DNA of 64,000 nucleotides, taken from the NCBI RefSeq assembly GCF_015220045.1, contig NZ_JADBGB010000001.1, positions 1,517,001-1,581,000 on the forward strand, read 5' to 3'. The notes below the pieces were generated by a model that saw only the letters and a list, made by a program, of their open reading frames with translations, did no database searches and was not told where the DNA came from. Numbering within the stretch: position 1 is the first letter of the stretch; the number at the start of each line of letters is the position of its first letter. The position numbers were made by a program, and so were the translations under genes. Origin of the DNA: Marivivens aquimaris. GTDB lineage: Bacteria > Pseudomonadota > Alphaproteobacteria > Rhodobacterales > Rhodobacteraceae. Shown here piece by piece: positions 34,344 to 43,979 of this stretch.

Positions 34344-35720
34344 ATGGCGAAAGAAAAAGCGTTTATCTGCTCTGAGTGTGATGCGTCCTATTCCAAGTGG
34401 TCGGGTCGCTGCGAAACCTGCGGGGCATGGAACTCCATCCACGAACAAAAACCGCTGGCGACGGGCCACGGCTCCAAGAGCCTGTCGGGCAAACGCGGCC
34501 AGCAGATCAACCTGACGGACCTTGCCAGCCAAGACCCCGAACCGCCCCGCACCGAAGCGGGCGTCGGCGAATTGGACCGCGTTCTCGGTGGCGGTCTGGT
34601 CAAGGCATCGGCCATTCTGGTCGGCGGCGATCCCGGCATCGGCAAATCGACCCTTCTGCTTCAGGCGGCGGCGCGGTTTGCGCGGAACGGGATGAAGGTC
34701 ATCTATATCACGGGCGAAGAAAGCACCCAGCAGGTGCAGATGCGCGCGCGGAGGCTGGGGCTGGAACAATCGCCCGTCATGCTCGCCGCCGAATCCAATC
34801 TGCGGGACATCGTCACGACGCTGGAAAAAGAGCATCCGGACCTCGTCATTATCGACTCGATCCAGACCATGTGGGCCGACACGGTCGATAGCGCACCGGG
34901 GTCGGTCAGTCAGGTTCGCGCCTCGGCGCACGAACTGACAACATTCGCCAAGAAGCAGGGCATCGCCACCATCATGGTCGGCCACGTCACCAAAGAAGGC
35001 TCGCTTGCCGGTCCGCGCGTGGTCGAGCACATGGTCGACACGGTTCTCTATTTCGAAGGCGAGCGCGGCCACCAGTTCCGCGTGCTGCGGGCGGTGAAGA
35101 ACCGCTTCGGCCCGTCGGACGAAATCGGCGTGTTCGAAATGACGGGCAAAGGGTTGGCAGAGGTGAAAAACCCCTCGGCCCTGTTCCTGTCCGAACGCGG
35201 CCAACCGACACCGGGATCGGTGGTGTTTGCGGGCATCGAAGGCACGCGCCCGGTGCTGTGCGAAATTCAGGCGCTTGTCTCGCCCTCCCCGACCCCGCAA
35301 GCGCGCCGGTCGGTCGTGGGCTGGGATGGCGGGCGCCTCGCTATGATCCTCGCCGTGCTGGAATCGCGCTGCGGCGTCGCGTTCGCGGGGCTGGACGTCT
35401 ATCTGAACGTGGCCGGCGGCCTGCGGATTACCGAGCCGGCTGCCGATCTGGCGGTCGCAGCAGCGCTGATTTCCGCTAGGGAAGACGCGGCTTTGCCAGC
35501 GGACTGCTGTCTTTTCGGCGAAATCGCCCTATCTGGGCAACTTCGTCAGGTCGTACAAACCGAAAATCGGTTGAAAGAAGCGCAAAAACTTGGTTTCACG
35601 ACGGCGATATTACCCCGCTTGCCTAAACGGGCGGCGGCACCGGACATGAATCTGCGACAAGTGCAGGACGTGCTCGGATTTGTGACAGACGTTTTCGGCC
35701 CGCGAGAGGCAGGGGGATAA
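34344..35720 (+). CDS. radA: DNA repair protein RadA
   Basis: RadA (Sms) is a RecA-like, DnaB-like helicase that acts on recombination branches. The 458 residues have an N-terminal zinc finger FICSECDASYSKWSGRCETCG (4 Cys), Walker A GGDPGIGKST (about 94-103), Walker B LVIIDSIQTMW, the RadA signature KNRFG in AVKNRFGPSDEIGVFEM, and the C-terminal Lon-protease-like domain (LALIS-type core, LNVAGGLRITEPAADLAVAAALIS). The CvpA gene follows after 7 bases. Confidence 0.97.
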   Translation: MAKEKAFICSECDASYSKWSGRCETCGAWNSIHEQKPLATGHGSKSLSGKRGQQINLTDLASQDPEPPRTEAGVGELDRVLGGGLVKASAILVGGDPGIGKSTLLLQAAARFARNGMKVIYITGEESTQQVQMRARRLGLEQSPVMLAAESNLRDIVTTLEKEHPDLVIIDSIQTMWADTVDSAPGSVSQVRASAHELTTFAKKQGIATIMVGHVTKEGSLAGPRVVEHMVDTVLYFEGERGHQFRVLRAVKNRFGPSDEIGVFEMTGKGLAEVKNPSALFLSERGQPTPGSVVFAGIEGTRPVLCEIQALVSPSPTPQARRSVVGWDGGRLAMILAVLESRCGVAFAGLDVYLNVAGGLRITEPAADLAVAAALISAREDAALPADCCLFGEIALSGQLRQVVQTENRLKEAQKLGFTTAILPRLPKRAAAPDMNLRQVQDVLGFVTDVFGPREAGG

Positions 35721-35727
35721 ATAGAAT

Positions 35728-36285
35728 ATGGATAGCTTTACCGTCGTAGATGGGATCGTCGCCACGGTTGTCGTGGTCTCTGCCCTTCTGGCGTACAGCC
35801 GTGGCATCGTCCGCGAAACGATGGCCATCGTGGGATGGGTCGCAGCCGCAGTGGTCGCATTCACCTTTGCCGCCCCTGCCGGTGACGTCGTCGGCAACCT
35901 TCCGGTCGTCGGTGACCAGATCGATGGAAGCTGCGAGCTGAAGATCATCGCGGGCTTCGCGGTCGCTTTCGCCATCGCGCTGGCTGTCGTGTCGTTCTTC
36001 ACGCCGCTGCTGTCGACCGTGGTGCGTAAAACCGCGCTCGACTCGATCGACCAGATCCTCGGCTTCCTCTTTGGTGTGGCCCGCGGCATCGTGCTCGTGG
36101 CTGTAGCGTTCTTCCTCTACAATACCATCCTGTCGAGCCAAGGCATCGCCGCTGTCGACAACAGCCGTGCGGCCGCTGTCTTCAACGACACCACCGACGA
36201 CATTCAGGATCAGGATCCGAGCGCTGCTCTGGAGTGGCTGACCGCCCGTTACAACGAGCTTCTGCTCACCTGTGTGGCCGAGTAA
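35728..36285 (+). CDS. cvpA: CvpA family membrane protein
   Basis: This 185-residue protein of the CvpA (colicin V production) family has about four membrane helices: VVDGIVATVVVVSALLAYSRG, VGWVAAAVVAFTFA, IIAGFAVAFAIALAVVSFF and GVARGIVLVAVAFFLY. The family motif FSRGIVRE is seen as AYSRGIVRETMAIVGW. As in E. coli it directly precedes purF. Loss of CvpA affects envelope stability in other bacteria, but its biochemical role is unclear. Confidence 0.92.
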   Translation: MDSFTVVDGIVATVVVVSALLAYSRGIVRETMAIVGWVAAAVVAFTFAAPAGDVVGNLPVVGDQIDGSCELKIIAGFAVAFAIALAVVSFFTPLLSTVVRKTALDSIDQILGFLFGVARGIVLVAVAFFLYNTILSSQGIAAVDNSRAAAVFNDTTDDIQDQDPSAALEWLTARYNELLLTCVAE

Positions 36286-36326
36286 GCCACGTTCATCGAA
36301 AAGTGTGTGATAGTTTCGTGACACCA

Positions 36327-36351
36327 GCCCCCTGACCGACTATCAGGGGGC
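36327..36351 (+). other. Perfect hairpin between cvpA and purF
   Basis: GCCCCCTGA pairs with TCAGGGGGC around a 7-base loop. There is no T-run, so it is not a standard terminator; it may be a processing or stability element in the cvpA-purF mRNA. Confidence 0.55.
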
Positions 36352-36384
36352 CGCAACCCATTCACGGATTCGGAGCCCTCCCTC

Positions 36385-37851
36385 GTGTCCAAGACGATGC
36401 CCCCTGCCCACCCTTTCGATGATGATAAACTGAAAGAGGAGTGCGGCATTTTCGGCGTAGTCGGTGTGTCCGACGCTGCTAACTTCATTGCCCTCGGCCT
36501 ACACGCGCTTCAACACCGCGGACAGGAAGCGGGCGGGATCGTAACCTACGATCACGAACAAGGTTTCAACTCGGCCCGCCGCATGGGCTATGTTCGGGAC
36601 AACTTCACCAATTCCGAAATTCTCAAGACCCTGCCTGGCACTGTCGGTATCGGCCACGTCCGTTATTCGACCGCAGGTAACAAGGGTCAGACCGCCATCC
36701 GCGACGTTCAGCCGTTCTTCGGCGAATTCTCGATGGGCGGCGCCGCGATTGCGCACAACGGCAACCTCACCAATGCCGAAGCCCTGCGCCGCGACCTGAT
36801 CTCGCAAGGTGCGATCTTCCAGTCGAACTCTGACTCGGAATGCATCATTCACCTGATGGCCCGTTCGATGGGCAAAAACATTCCCGACCGTTTCGAAGAA
36901 GCGCTCCGCAAGGCCGAGGGCGCTTTTTCCGTTCTGGGCATGACTCGCACCAAACTGATGGGCGTGCGTGACCCGCTGGGCGTTCGTCCGCTGGTCCTCG
37001 GTAAAGTCGGCGACGGTTGGGCGCTGGCGTCCGAAACCTGTGCGCTGGACATCATCGGTGCCGAATTCGTTCGCGAAATCGAACCGGGCGAGATGGTCGT
37101 CATCTCCTCCAAGGACGGCGTGCAGAGCTTCTTCCCGTTCCGTCCGAAGAAGTCGCGCTTCTGTATCTTCGAGCACGTCTACTTCTCGCGTCCCGACTCG
37201 ATCCTCGGTGGCCGCTCGGTCTACGAGACCCGCAGCCAGATCGGGGTCGAACTGGCCCGCGAAGCCCCTGTCGAAGCCGACCTCGTTTGCCCCGTGCCGG
37301 ATTCGGGCACGCCTGCTGCGATCGGTTACAGTCAGGAAAGCGGCATCCCCTACGGTATGGGGATCATCCGCAACCAGTACATGGGCCGTACTTTCATCGA
37401 GCCGACCGACGCGATCCGCAACATGGGCGTCCGTTTGAAGCTGAACGTGAACCGCGCGCTCATCGCCGGCAAGCGCATCATCCTCGTCGACGACTCGGTT
37501 GTTCGCGGCACCACCTCGCGCAAGATCAAGGACATGCTCCTCGACGCTGGCGCGGCAGAGGTGCACTTCCGTATCGCATCGCCGCCGACCGCGTGGCCGT
37601 GCTTCTACGGTGTCGACACCCCGCAGCGTGAAAAACTGCTGGCGGCAAACATGTCCGAAGCCGAGATGTGCAAGTACCTCGAAGTGGACAGCCTGCGTTT
37701 CATTTCGCTCGACGGTCTTTATCGCGCTGTTGGCGTGGCCGAGGGCCGCGATCCTGCGAATCCCGCGTATTGCGACGCATGCTTCTCGGGCGATTATCCG
37801 GTCCCGCCGACCGATATGCTCGACAAAGGCTTCAAGACCGCAGCCGAATAA
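36385..37851 (+). CDS. purF: Amidophosphoribosyltransferase
   Basis: PurF makes 5-phosphoribosylamine from PRPP and glutamine, the first committed step of purine synthesis. The 488 residues have a short propeptide followed by Cys20 in KEECGIFGVVG, the N-terminal nucleophile after processing. Glutaminase motifs HVRYSTAG and AHNGNLTN follow, then the PRPP-binding loop RIILVDDSVVRGTTSRKI. PDSGTPAAIGYSQESGIPYGMG and IASPPTAWPCFYGVDTP are also typical. The start is GTG at 36385 with GGAG upstream; an ATG four codons later is possible. A terminator follows. Confidence 0.96.
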   Translation: MSKTMPPAHPFDDDKLKEECGIFGVVGVSDAANFIALGLHALQHRGQEAGGIVTYDHEQGFNSARRMGYVRDNFTNSEILKTLPGTVGIGHVRYSTAGNKGQTAIRDVQPFFGEFSMGGAAIAHNGNLTNAEALRRDLISQGAIFQSNSDSECIIHLMARSMGKNIPDRFEEALRKAEGAFSVLGMTRTKLMGVRDPLGVRPLVLGKVGDGWALASETCALDIIGAEFVREIEPGEMVVISSKDGVQSFFPFRPKKSRFCIFEHVYFSRPDSILGGRSVYETRSQIGVELAREAPVEADLVCPVPDSGTPAAIGYSQESGIPYGMGIIRNQYMGRTFIEPTDAIRNMGVRLKLNVNRALIAGKRIILVDDSVVRGTTSRKIKDMLLDAGAAEVHFRIASPPTAWPCFYGVDTPQREKLLAANMSEAEMCKYLEVDSLRFISLDGLYRAVGVAEGRDPANPAYCDACFSGDYPVPPTDMLDKGFKTAAE

Positions 37852-37864
37852 CTATCCTTACGAG

Positions 37865-37893
37865 GGGGTCCGCACGCGGGCCCCTTCTTCTTT
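37865..37893 (+). terminator. Intrinsic terminator after purF
   Basis: GGGGTCCG pairs with CGGGCCCC (one wobble) around CACG and is followed by TTCTTCTTT. Confidence 0.8.
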
Positions 37894-38031
37894 GGAATAG
37901 GGGCGATCGGCGGCTTTATGCAGCGATGGGCAGAAGTCTGCCCACATCGCTCTCCTCACATTTGTGTTGGTTTCATCCCTTCCGCAGCCGTGGCATCTGC
38001 TGCCTCGGACACTCAAGACGGGACAAATTCC

Positions 38032-38286
38032 ATGACGACAGGCACGAACAGTGTCGTCGCGCAAGCGGCGACGCAGGCGGACGTTTTTTCCTACGACAAT
38101 ATCGCGCTGATCGGGACGTTCAGCGGGCCGAGCGGCAATGTGGCCGTGGTGCGGATGACGGATGGACACATCCAGCAACTCGCAGTCGGCGACCAGACGA
38201 TCTACGGGCAGGTGACGCAGATCACCGAGCAGCAGGTTCTGTTCACGGCCAACGGCCAGCTGAGCGGAATTCAGATGCCGAACTAA
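38032..38286 (+). CDS. Small protein with GspC/PilP-like beta domain
   Basis: This 84-residue protein reads MTTGTNSVVAQAATQADVFS, then YDNIALIGTFSGPSGNVAVVRM, then TDGHIQQLAVGDQTIYGQVTQITEQQVLFTANGQ. This pattern (a gene product with variable-residue-in-context followed by VGD and a hydrophobic strand) resembles the small periplasmic HR/PilP-type beta domain of GspC and PilP, but it lacks the rest of those proteins and any type II secretion genes nearby. The frame is open back to 37918, but those residues are not hydrophobic enough for a signal peptide. It is bounded by terminators on both sides, so it is monocistronic. The function is not established. Confidence 0.6.
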   Translation: MTTGTNSVVAQAATQADVFSYDNIALIGTFSGPSGNVAVVRMTDGHIQQLAVGDQTIYGQVTQITEQQVLFTANGQLSGIQMPN

Positions 38287-38294
38287 CGGCATTG

Positions 38295-38325
38295 GACACG
38301 GGCGCTATTGCGCCCGTGTCTTCTT
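38295..38325 (+). terminator. Intrinsic terminator
   Basis: GACACGGGCGC pairs perfectly with GCGCCCGTGTC around TATT and is followed by TTCTT. It lies 8 bases after the small gene and 17 bases before the SDR gene. Confidence 0.88.
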
Positions 38326-38341
38326 GGTGCCAAATGGGCTT

Positions 38342-38995
38342 ATGACGCAAGATAATCGCCCCACCGCACTGATCACCGGCGCTTCGCGCGGACTTGGTTC
38401 TGCACTGGCCGAAGCACTGGCACCGACCCACCACATCATCGCTGTTGGCAAGACCACCGGCGCGCTTGAAGAACTGGACGACCGGATCAAAGCCGCGGGC
38501 GGACAGGCCACTCTTGCGCCGATGGACATCAACGTCGACGCCGCCATGCAGCAGCTTTGCCGTTCGATCTTTGATCGCTGGGGCAAACTGGACGTGTGGA
38601 TGCACACAGCTGTCTTCGCAGCGCCGCTGTCCCCTGCCGGTCACATGCCTGCAAAGGACTTCGACAAGTCGGTCGAAACCAACATCAAATCGACCGCCCG
38701 CCTCATCAGCTACATCGCGCCGCTGCTCGGTGCCGATGGCCGCGCTGCATTCTTTGACGATCCGCGCGCAGGCGAAGCGTTCTTTGGCGCTTACGGCTCG
38801 ACCAAGGCCGCCCAGATCGCGATGGCGCGTAGCTGGCAGGCCGAAAGTGTCAAAACCGGCCCGCACGTGCGCATTGTAACGCCCGAGCCGATGCCGACCG
38901 CTGTGCGCGGCCGTTTCTTCCCTGGTGAGAACCGCGAAAAGCTGGCGGACATTCGCGCGGAAGCTGCACGCCTCCTGCCGCAAATTCTGGGCTGA
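38342..38995 (+). CDS. Short-chain dehydrogenase/reductase family protein, atypical active site
   Basis: This 217-residue SDR has the cofactor loop ITGASRGLG (11-19) and the catalytic pair Tyr151/Lys155 in AYGSTK. The usual Ser about 13 residues before the Tyr is absent (the segment reads AAFFDDPRAG), and the NNAG motif is replaced by HTAV. It may be catalytically altered or use a different substrate. The start is the ATG at 38342. The gene has its own transcription unit after a strong terminator. The substrate cannot be predicted. Confidence 0.85.
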   Translation: MTQDNRPTALITGASRGLGSALAEALAPTHHIIAVGKTTGALEELDDRIKAAGGQATLAPMDINVDAAMQQLCRSIFDRWGKLDVWMHTAVFAAPLSPAGHMPAKDFDKSVETNIKSTARLISYIAPLLGADGRAAFFDDPRAGEAFFGAYGSTKAAQIAMARSWQAESVKTGPHVRIVTPEPMPTAVRGRFFPGENREKLADIRAEAARLLPQILG

Positions 38996-39121
38996 TCCGG
39001 CCCTGATTTTCTCCCATGTGGTCAGCACTTACGCATTGCGGCCACATCGGGGACAAATTGCAGTCCGTAATGCTTGCCGCATGGCCTTCTCGTCCTTAGG
39101 AAAGGAGCAAAAGGGGGCCTT

Positions 39122-39907
39122 ATGCGCATTCTCATTACGAACGACGACGGCATCAACGCACCGGGGCTCGAAGTCCTGCAAGCCATCGCCGAAACCGTTG
39201 CCGGCCCGGATGGCGAGGTCTGGACCGTCGCACCCGCGTTCGAACAGTCGGGCGTCGGTCACTGCATCAGCTACACCCACCCCACCATGATCGCGAAACT
39301 TGGCGAGCGCCGCTTTGCCGCCGAAGGATCGCCCGCCGACTGTGTGCTGGCGGGGCTCTATGATGTTCTCAAAGACAACAAGCCCGATCTGGTGCTGTCC
39401 GGCGTGAACCGCGGCAACAACGCGGGCGAGAACGTCATGTACTCCGGCACCATCGGTGCCATCGTCGAAGCCGCGCTGCAAGGCGTCAAAGGCATCGCGA
39501 TGTCCCAGTTCTTTGGCGTTGAGAACAAAGACCTCGACCAGCCGTTCGAAGCCGCTGCCGCGCATGGTGCTGCCGTCGTGCAAAAGCTGCTCGACCACGG
39601 CAAATGGGACGACGAGGATTATCGCCTGTTCTATAACGTGAACTTCCCGCCGATCCCCGCCGCTGCCGTCAAAGGCACCAGGGTCGTCAAGCAGGGCTTC
39701 CGCCGTGGGACGTCCTTCTCTGCCGAGCCTGCCGTCGCGCCTTCGGGCCGTCGGTTCATGTGGGTTCGGGGCGGCAATCAGCAGGTCCGCACCCTGCCCG
39801 GCACCGATGTCGAAGCGAATCTGGACGGCTACATCTCGGTGACGCCGATGCGCGCCGAACTGACCGCCCATGACGCGCTGGCGGAACTGGAAAAGGCACT
39901 CGCGTGA
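39122..39907 (+). CDS. surE: 5'/3'-nucleotidase SurE
   Basis: SurE is a metal-dependent nucleoside-monophosphate phosphatase. The 261 residues have [15 protein letters not shown] (metal-binding Asp pair), [17 protein letters not shown] context (seen as [16 protein letters not shown]), [11 protein letters not shown] and [29 protein letters not shown]. The start at 39122 fits the family; the longer open frame from 39074 does not. It overlaps pcm by 4 bases. Confidence 0.96.
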   Translation: MRILITNDDGINAPGLEVLQAIAETVAGPDGEVWTVAPAFEQSGVGHCISYTHPTMIAKLGERRFAAEGSPADCVLAGLYDVLKDNKPDLVLSGVNRGNNAGENVMYSGTIGAIVEAALQGVKGIAMSQFFGVENKDLDQPFEAAAAHGAAVVQKLLDHGKWDDEDYRLFYNVNFPPIPAAAVKGTRVVKQGFRRGTSFSAEPAVAPSGRRFMWVRGGNQQVRTLPGTDVEANLDGYISVTPMRAELTAHDALAELEKALA

Positions 39908-40542
39908 CATTCGACGCCGAAACCAAAATGCAGTTCGTCTATGCCCTCCGCTCCAAGGGGGTCACTGACGGACGCGTTTTGACGGCGATGGAAAAAGTCG
40001 ACCGCGCCAAGTTCGTGCGCGGTATCTTTGCGGAACGCGCCTACGACGACATGCCGCTGCCGATCAGTTCGGGCCAGACGATCAGCCAACCGAGCGTCGT
40101 TGGCCTCATGACGCAGGCGCTTCAGGTGTCGAACCGTGATAAGGTGCTCGAGATCGGCACCGGCTCCGGCTATCAGGCCGCGATCCTCAGCCACCTCGCC
40201 CGCCGCGTTTACACGATCGACCGGTATCGCAGGATCGTGAGCGAAGCGCGCGGTGTGTTCGAAGAGCTCGATCTCGGCAATATCATCCCCTTTGCGGGCG
40301 ACGGCAGCTACGGTTTGCCCGAACACGCGCCCTTTGACCGCATACTTGTGACCGCCGCTGCCGAAGATCCGCCGCCGCTGCTCTTGGCCCAGCTGCGTGT
40401 TGGGGGTATCATGGTGGTGCCGGTCGGTCAGTCCGATGCGGTGCAGAACCTGATCCGCGTGACGCGGACAGACACAGGCTACGAATACGACGAACTCCGT
40501 CAGGTTCGCTTTGTCCCGCTTGTCGAGGGCATGGGCGACTAA
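39904..40542 (+). CDS. pcm: Protein-L-isoaspartate O-methyltransferase
   Basis: Pcm methylates isoaspartyl residues with SAM to start their repair. The 212 residues have [21 protein letters not shown], the SAM-binding loop [49 protein letters not shown] and [15 protein letters not shown] start at 39904 overlaps the surE stop. It belongs to surE-pcm-nlpD. Confidence 0.96.
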   Translation: MTFDAETKMQFVYALRSKGVTDGRVLTAMEKVDRAKFVRGIFAERAYDDMPLPISSGQTISQPSVVGLMTQALQVSNRDKVLEIGTGSGYQAAILSHLARRVYTIDRYRRIVSEARGVFEELDLGNIIPFAGDGSYGLPEHAPFDRILVTAAAEDPPPLLLAQLRVGGIMVVPVGQSDAVQNLIRVTRTDTGYEYDELRQVRFVPLVEGMGD

Positions 40543-40588
40543 ACCGAAAAGCCCCGGAAAACGGGGTTGAGAACGAGGATCGAGTGAA

Positions 40589-41794
40589 ATGCGAGTGACT
40601 TCTTTTGGTCCCCTGCTCCTCTCCGGCTGCGCCATTCTGGCGTTGACCGCATGTAATGAACCGCTGGACTTTGACATGCGCGATCTGGGCGGCAAAAGCT
40701 CGGCGTTCGACACATCGTCCGCCGCCCGCAACATCGGCGCACGTCCAGAGCCGGACGCAAACGGCCTCATCAGCTATCCGACCTATCAGGTGGCCGTCGC
40801 GCAGCGCGGTGATACCGTGCAGCAGGTCGCTGACCGCCTTGGGATCGATGCCGTTGCGCTCGCGACCTACAACGGTGTTACGCCCGCGACCGTCATGCGC
40901 CGCGACGAACTGCTCGCCATCCCGAGCAGCCAGACCGTCCGTGCAGGCGCAAGCGCAGGTGCGAGCACCGCGATTGCAGGCGATAGCGTTGATGTGACCA
41001 CCCTCGCCGCCTCTGCCATTGACCGCGCAGGCCCGCAGACCGTGACCCCGACCACGCAGCCGAGCGGTATGCCCGCCGCCGCGCCGGACGTTGTCGCGCC
41101 GAGCGACGAGCCGATCCGTCACCAAGTCCAACGCGGCGAAACCGCCTATTCGATCGCCCGCCTCTACAACGTGCCGGTCCGTGCGATTGCCGAGTGGAAT
41201 TCGCTGGATTCGAACCTTTCGGTCCGCGAAGGGCAGTTCCTGCTTGTCCCTCAAGGCGACGACATCCCCGCAACGCCCGCCGCTGTTGAGGAACCCGGCG
41301 CAGGCAGCGCGACGCCCGTTCCGCCGTCGGCTTCCGCGCCGCTGCCCGAGGAAAGCCCGATTGCGACCGCTCCGGCGGCCAGCGCACCTGCACCGGTCGA
41401 GAGCCCCGATCTGGGCAACACTTCGACACAGGCCAATTCGGACGCGCCTCTGCTGATGCCGGTGCGCGGTACCATCGTGCGCACGTTCAGCGCGGGCACG
41501 AACGAAGGCATCGACATCCAGTCGACCGCTGGCGCCGAAGTCGTTGCGGCTGCTGCCGGTACGATTGCCGCGATTTCGAAGGACACTTCGGGCAACGCGG
41601 TTGTGGTCGTGCGCCACGCTACTGATCTGCTGACGGTGTACACCAACCTCGACAACCTCGCGATTACCGAAAAGCAGGACGTGTCGAAGGGTCAGAAGCT
41701 CGGCGAGGTCCGCTCGAACGACACGCCGGTTGTCCACTTCGAGGTGCGCCTGTCGGGTATGAAGGCCGCGAACCCCGAGGACTACCTACCGTAA
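40589..41794 (+). CDS. nlpD: NlpD-like LysM/M23 lipoprotein with degenerate LytM site
   Basis: The 401-residue lipoprotein has lipobox LTAC with Cys22. Two LysM domains follow (about 66-115, VAVAQRGDTVQQVADRLGI; about 172-217, HQVQRGETAYSIARLYNV). Long Ala/Pro-rich linkers lead to the C-terminal M23/LytM domain (LMPVRGTIVRTFSAGTNEGIDI, then VVVRHATDLLTVYTNLDN, then VVHFEVR). The usual zinc His of HxGID is Asn305, and the first His of HxH is Val. That fits the non-catalytic NlpD/EnvC type that activates amidases in cell separation. It follows surE-pcm as in enterobacteria, but rpoS is absent. A terminator follows at 41801. Confidence 0.9.
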   Translation: MRVTSFGPLLLSGCAILALTACNEPLDFDMRDLGGKSSAFDTSSAARNIGARPEPDANGLISYPTYQVAVAQRGDTVQQVADRLGIDAVALATYNGVTPATVMRRDELLAIPSSQTVRAGASAGASTAIAGDSVDVTTLAASAIDRAGPQTVTPTTQPSGMPAAAPDVVAPSDEPIRHQVQRGETAYSIARLYNVPVRAIAEWNSLDSNLSVREGQFLLVPQGDDIPATPAAVEEPGAGSATPVPPSASAPLPEESPIATAPAASAPAPVESPDLGNTSTQANSDAPLLMPVRGTIVRTFSAGTNEGIDIQSTAGAEVVAAAAGTIAAISKDTSGNAVVVVRHATDLLTVYTNLDNLAITEKQDVSKGQKLGEVRSNDTPVVHFEVRLSGMKAANPEDYLP

Positions 41795-41800
41795 AAGACA

Positions 41801-41824
41801 AAGGGCGGGGAATTCCCCGCCCTT
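41801..41824. terminator. Bidirectional intrinsic terminator nlpD / DUF815 ATPase
   Basis: AAGGGCGGGG pairs perfectly with CCCCGCCCTT around AATT and is followed by CTTTATTT. It lies between two convergent genes. Confidence 0.9.
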
Positions 41825-41826
41825 CT

Positions 41827-42666
41827 TTATTTCAGCGTGACGCCTTTGCGGCCCGCGAGGTCAGTAAAATACTGCCACGCCACACGGCCCGATCTGCTGC
41901 CGCGCGTCGCTTGCCATTCGATGGCCTCGGCGCGGAGCGTGTCGTCGTCGATCTCCACCCCGTAGTGATCGCAGTAGCCGCGGATCATCGACAGGTATTC
42001 GTCCTGATCGCAAGGATGGAATCCGAGCCACAGACCGAAACGATCCGACAGCGACACTTTTTCCTCGACCGCTTCGGCGGGATTGATGGCGGAGGAGCGT
42101 TCGTTCTCGATCATATCGCGCGGCATCAGATGGCGACGGTTGGAGGTCGCGTAGAGCACGACGTTGTCGGGACGCCCTTCGATACCGCCGTCCAGAACGG
42201 CCTTGAGTGACTTGTAATGCGCGTCATCGTGGCTGAACGACAGGTCGTCACAGAACAGGATGAACCGCTCGGGACGGCCCCGCAGCAGGTTGAGGCAACG
42301 GCCGATGCTCGGCAGGTCCTCGCGCTGGATCTCGACGATCTTGAGGCCAGTATGCTCCGCCGCAACTTTCCCGTGGATCGCTTTGACAAGGCTGGATTTT
42401 CCCATTCCGCGTGCACCCCAGAGGAGCGCGTTGTTGGCGGGCAGACCCTTGGCGAATTGCACGGTGTTGGCCAGCAGCGTATCGCGGGAACGGTTCACAC
42501 CGACCAGCAGCGAAACATCCACGCGGCTGACCTTTTTAACGGGTGTCAGGCGGTCCGGTGCGGTCTGCCAGACGAATGCTTCGGCATCGAACGCCGGAGC
42601 GGCGAGAGGCGCCGGAGCCATACGCTCCAACGCCTCTGCAATACGGTTCAGTTCTTCGGTATTCAC
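41827..42666 (-). CDS. DUF815 family AAA ATPase
   Basis: This 279-residue ATPase shows Walker [10 protein letters not shown] (84-92), Walker [12 protein letters not shown], and the DUF815 blocks [49 protein letters not shown] and [24 protein letters not shown]. Its cellular role is not established. Its ATG overlaps the tatC stop by 4 bases, so it is co-translated with the Tat genes. In Rhodobacterales this association is common, which may mean a role linked to Tat export, but that is inference. Confidence 0.9.
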   Translation of the reverse strand: MNTEELNRIAEALERMAPAPLAAPAFDAEAFVWQTAPDRLTPVKKVSRVDVSLLVGVNRSRDTLLANTVQFAKGLPANNALLWGARGMGKSSLVKAIHGKVAAEHTGLKIVEIQREDLPSIGRCLNLLRGRPERFILFCDDLSFSHDDAHYKSLKAVLDGGIEGRPDNVVLYATSNRRHLMPRDMIENERSSAINPAEAVEEKVSLSDRFGLWLGFHPCDQDEYLSMIRGYCDHYGVEIDDDTLRAEAIEWQATRGSRSGRVAWQYFTDLAGRKGVTLK

Positions 42667-43493
42667 TCTTCTTCCTCGTCCTCGACCCAGAGCCCTTCGG
42701 CCTTGAGTTTCGCGATGCGTTTCTTCTCGACGCGGGCGACAAGCTGGATCGAGATTTCATAGAGGCCATACACCACCGTGAAGAGCACGACTTGGCTGAT
42801 GACATCCGGCGGGGTCGCCAGAGCGGCCAGTACCAGAATGCCGACCACCGCGTATTTGCGCACACCGCGCAGACCGTCAGCCGATACCAGACCCGCCTTG
42901 CCCATCAGGGTGAGCAGAACCGGAAGCTGGAAACAAAGGCCGAACGCCACGATGAACTTGATCGTTAGCGACAGGTACGACTGCGCAGAGCCGAGGAAGT
43001 CGATGCCCGCCGTGTCAGCGCCCGCGATCTCTCCGCTCGATTGCTGGAAGCCGAGGAAGAACGTGAAGGCCATCGGCGTAATCACGTAATAGGCAAACGC
43101 GGCGCCCAGCAGGAACATGACCGGCGAGGCGATCAGGAACGGCAGAAACGCGTTCTTTTCGGACTTGTAGAGGCCCGGCGCCACGAACCGCCACATCTGA
43201 TAGCTGATGATCGGGAACGCGAGGAACAGACCGCCCAGCAGCGAGATGGACACTGCAACGAAGAAGCCTTCTTGCAGGGCAATCATCACGAGGCCACAGC
43301 TTGCCTGCCCGTCGACTTCGAGCGCGCTACACAGCGGTGCGGTCAGGAAGTCGAAAATCGGTTTCCAGACGGTAAAACAGATCAGCATCGCCACGACGAA
43401 CGCGCCGAGCGAGCGGATCAGACGCGTGCGCAATTCGGCGAGGTGTTCGATCAGCGGTGCAGAGGAGTCTTCGATTTCGTCAACGTTGCTCAT
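42663..43493 (-). CDS. tatC: Twin-arginine translocase subunit TatC
   Basis: TatC binds the twin-arginine signal peptides of folded exported proteins. The 276 residues have the N-terminal [15 protein letters not shown], six membrane segments, [20 protein letters not shown] and YFVITPMA-type block seen as [33 protein letters not shown] and [25 protein letters not shown]. It overlaps tatB (4 bases upstream) and the DUF815 gene (downstream). Confidence 0.97.
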   Translation of the reverse strand: MSNVDEIEDSSAPLIEHLAELRTRLIRSLGAFVVAMLICFTVWKPIFDFLTAPLCSALEVDGQASCGLVMIALQEGFFVAVSISLLGGLFLAFPIISYQMWRFVAPGLYKSEKNAFLPFLIASPVMFLLGAAFAYYVITPMAFTFFLGFQQSSGEIAGADTAGIDFLGSAQSYLSLTIKFIVAFGLCFQLPVLLTLMGKAGLVSADGLRGVRKYAVVGILVLAALATPPDVISQVVLFTVVYGLYEISIQLVARVEKKRIAKLKAEGLWVEDEEEE

Positions 43494-43954
43494 TCACCTG
43501 CCTCGGTCTTTTTCTGCGGCGCGGCTTCAGGCACGTCGAAATCTTCGAGGTCTGCCAGATCCTCGTCCGCTTCGCTGGCGGCGGCCTCACGGGCCTGACG
43601 GTCCTCGGCTGCCTTTGCCATTGCCGCGTTCATCTTTTCCTTTGTCTCCTGCCGCTCGGGGCTCAGAGGTTCAGGTGCGGTGAACGTCTTCTTCGCTTGA
43701 TCAAACCCGAACTTGCCGGGGTTCGTTGCAGCCTTCAAAGTCTGGTTGGTCGACTTCAAAGTGTTGCTGATGTCTTTGAGTTGGGTTTGGTCGGCAGCCT
43801 GATCCATCGCGCGGGAAAATTCCCGCGCCATGCCTTTGGCTTTGCCGACGTACTGGCCAACTGTGCGGAACAGATTCGGCAGTTCTTCCGGTCCCACAAC
43901 AATGAGAGCGACGATCCCGACAAGGATCATCTCGCTCCAGCCCATGCCAAACAT
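43490..43954 (-). CDS. tatB: Sec-independent translocase subunit TatB
   Basis: The 154-residue protein has one N-terminal helix ([20 protein letters not shown]) followed by the TatB motif [21 protein letters not shown], an amphipathic helix, and a long acidic and Ala-rich tail. TatB with TatC forms the receptor complex for Tat substrates. It lies 25 bases after tatA. Confidence 0.95.
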   Translation of the reverse strand: MFGMGWSEMILVGIVALIVVGPEELPNLFRTVGQYVGKAKGMAREFSRAMDQAADQTQLKDISNTLKSTNQTLKAATNPGKFGFDQAKKTFTAPEPLSPERQETKEKMNAAMAKAAEDRQAREAAASEADEDLADLEDFDVPEAAPQKKTEAGE

Positions 43955-43979
43955 ATCGGCTGTCCTTAACTAGCGAAAA

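Noticed and set aside
33555..35300. A 581-codon minus-strand open frame opposite radA
   Set aside because: radA on the plus strand has a zinc finger, Walker motifs and KNRFG; the antisense product has no family features.
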